From the NCBI GenBank assembly GCA_031278815.1, contig JAITJS010000102.1, positions 1 to 32,937 on the forward strand: DNA of 32,937 nt, in the 5' to 3' direction. Below are positions 32,824 through 32,937 of this stretch, piece after piece. Source of the stretch: Treponema sp. (lineage in GTDB: Bacteria > Spirochaetota > Spirochaetia > Treponematales > Breznakiellaceae). A model generated the notes under the pieces. That model searched no databases and had not been told where the DNA came from. It saw only the letters and a list, made by a program, of their open reading frames with translations. The first letter of the stretch is position 1. Each line of letters starts with the position of its first letter. A program made the translations under genes and the position numbers.

Positions 32824-32937
32824 AGCGGCGGTTCTTCACGTCTCCTCCGTTAATTTTAATCACCAGATTGATTTCCGAGGCTCCATCAGAAAGGGCCGGT
32901 CTCTGCGGCTTTTACCCGGCTCACAGGGTAGCCCGGG
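32824..32937 (-). pseudogene. Degenerate fragment of a second deoC copy
   Basis: This stretch matches the deoC gene between about 31530 and 31640 at the base level, in the same orientation. On the minus strand it reads SRVKAAET, a frameshift to a stop, then ASEI and DVKNR, as in deoC (SRVKAAETEQALSDGASEI...DVKNHRF). A 5-base deletion and a small insertion break the frame. It continues beyond the window edge. Confidence 0.75.

Noticed and set aside
1-32937. CRISPR arrays and tRNA genes
   Set aside because: No regularly spaced repeat array and no tRNA T-arm consensus with matching acceptor stem was noticed by eye.

Overview
The window looks like a spirochaete chromosome, most likely a Treponema of the insect-gut type. 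This rests on the Cys-anchored lipoproteins with 'xxGC' lipoboxes, the spacing of sigma-70-like promoters, and the gene mix. It is an inference; no rRNA or other firm marker is present. Almost every gene is on the minus strand; argA is the one clear exception.

Left part (1-7760): a lipoprotein array. A cut-off lipoprotein start sits at the left edge. Then come a 1361-residue lipoprotein (choice-of-anchor-D-like domains, six FN3 domains, a C-terminal beta-helix), a 168-residue lipoprotein and a 239-residue lipoprotein. A 395-codon lipoprotein follows, with an amber codon inside its signal peptide. Remnants of the 239-residue gene lie between members, so the array appears to have grown and decayed by duplication. 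Palindromic repeats, a G8-A-G8 tract and a possible IS200/IS605 remnant lie around it.

Middle part (7765-21003): a GAF/HD-GYP c-di-GMP phosphodiesterase, a parvulin PPIase and an Hsp20 chaperone. A three-gene operon follows: TPR protein, YmdB-like phosphoesterase homologue with altered metal ligands, RseC-like protein. Next are a type II pantothenate kinase, a frameshifted nitroreductase, and a ThrS lacking the TGS domain. The block ends with two tandem 858-residue MalT/LuxR-type STAND regulators. Upstream of the regulator pair are three TTGAGGC direct repeats and a 13-bp-arm inverted repeat.

Right part (21539-32937): argA on the plus strand, a collapsed PTS EIIA gene, a small membrane ORF and a secreted hypothetical protein. 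Then comes a cobalt/nickel ECF transporter operon (cbiM-PDGLE, cbiQ, cbiO). It is preceded by a consensus promoter and a long leader containing a terminator-like hairpin, a candidate attenuator. After that are trpBA, a small antitoxin-like ORF, rnhA, and an operon dinB-like/deoC/sdaAB/sdaAA. The right edge holds an antitoxin-like gene interrupted by TGA and a degenerate fragment of deoC.

The window mixes intact housekeeping operons with several broken genes: amber, TGA, +1 frameshift, internal deletion and partial duplication. Either this is a genome in active decay by recombination, or some single-base lesions are sequence errors. The deletions and duplicated fragments cannot be explained by base-calling errors.
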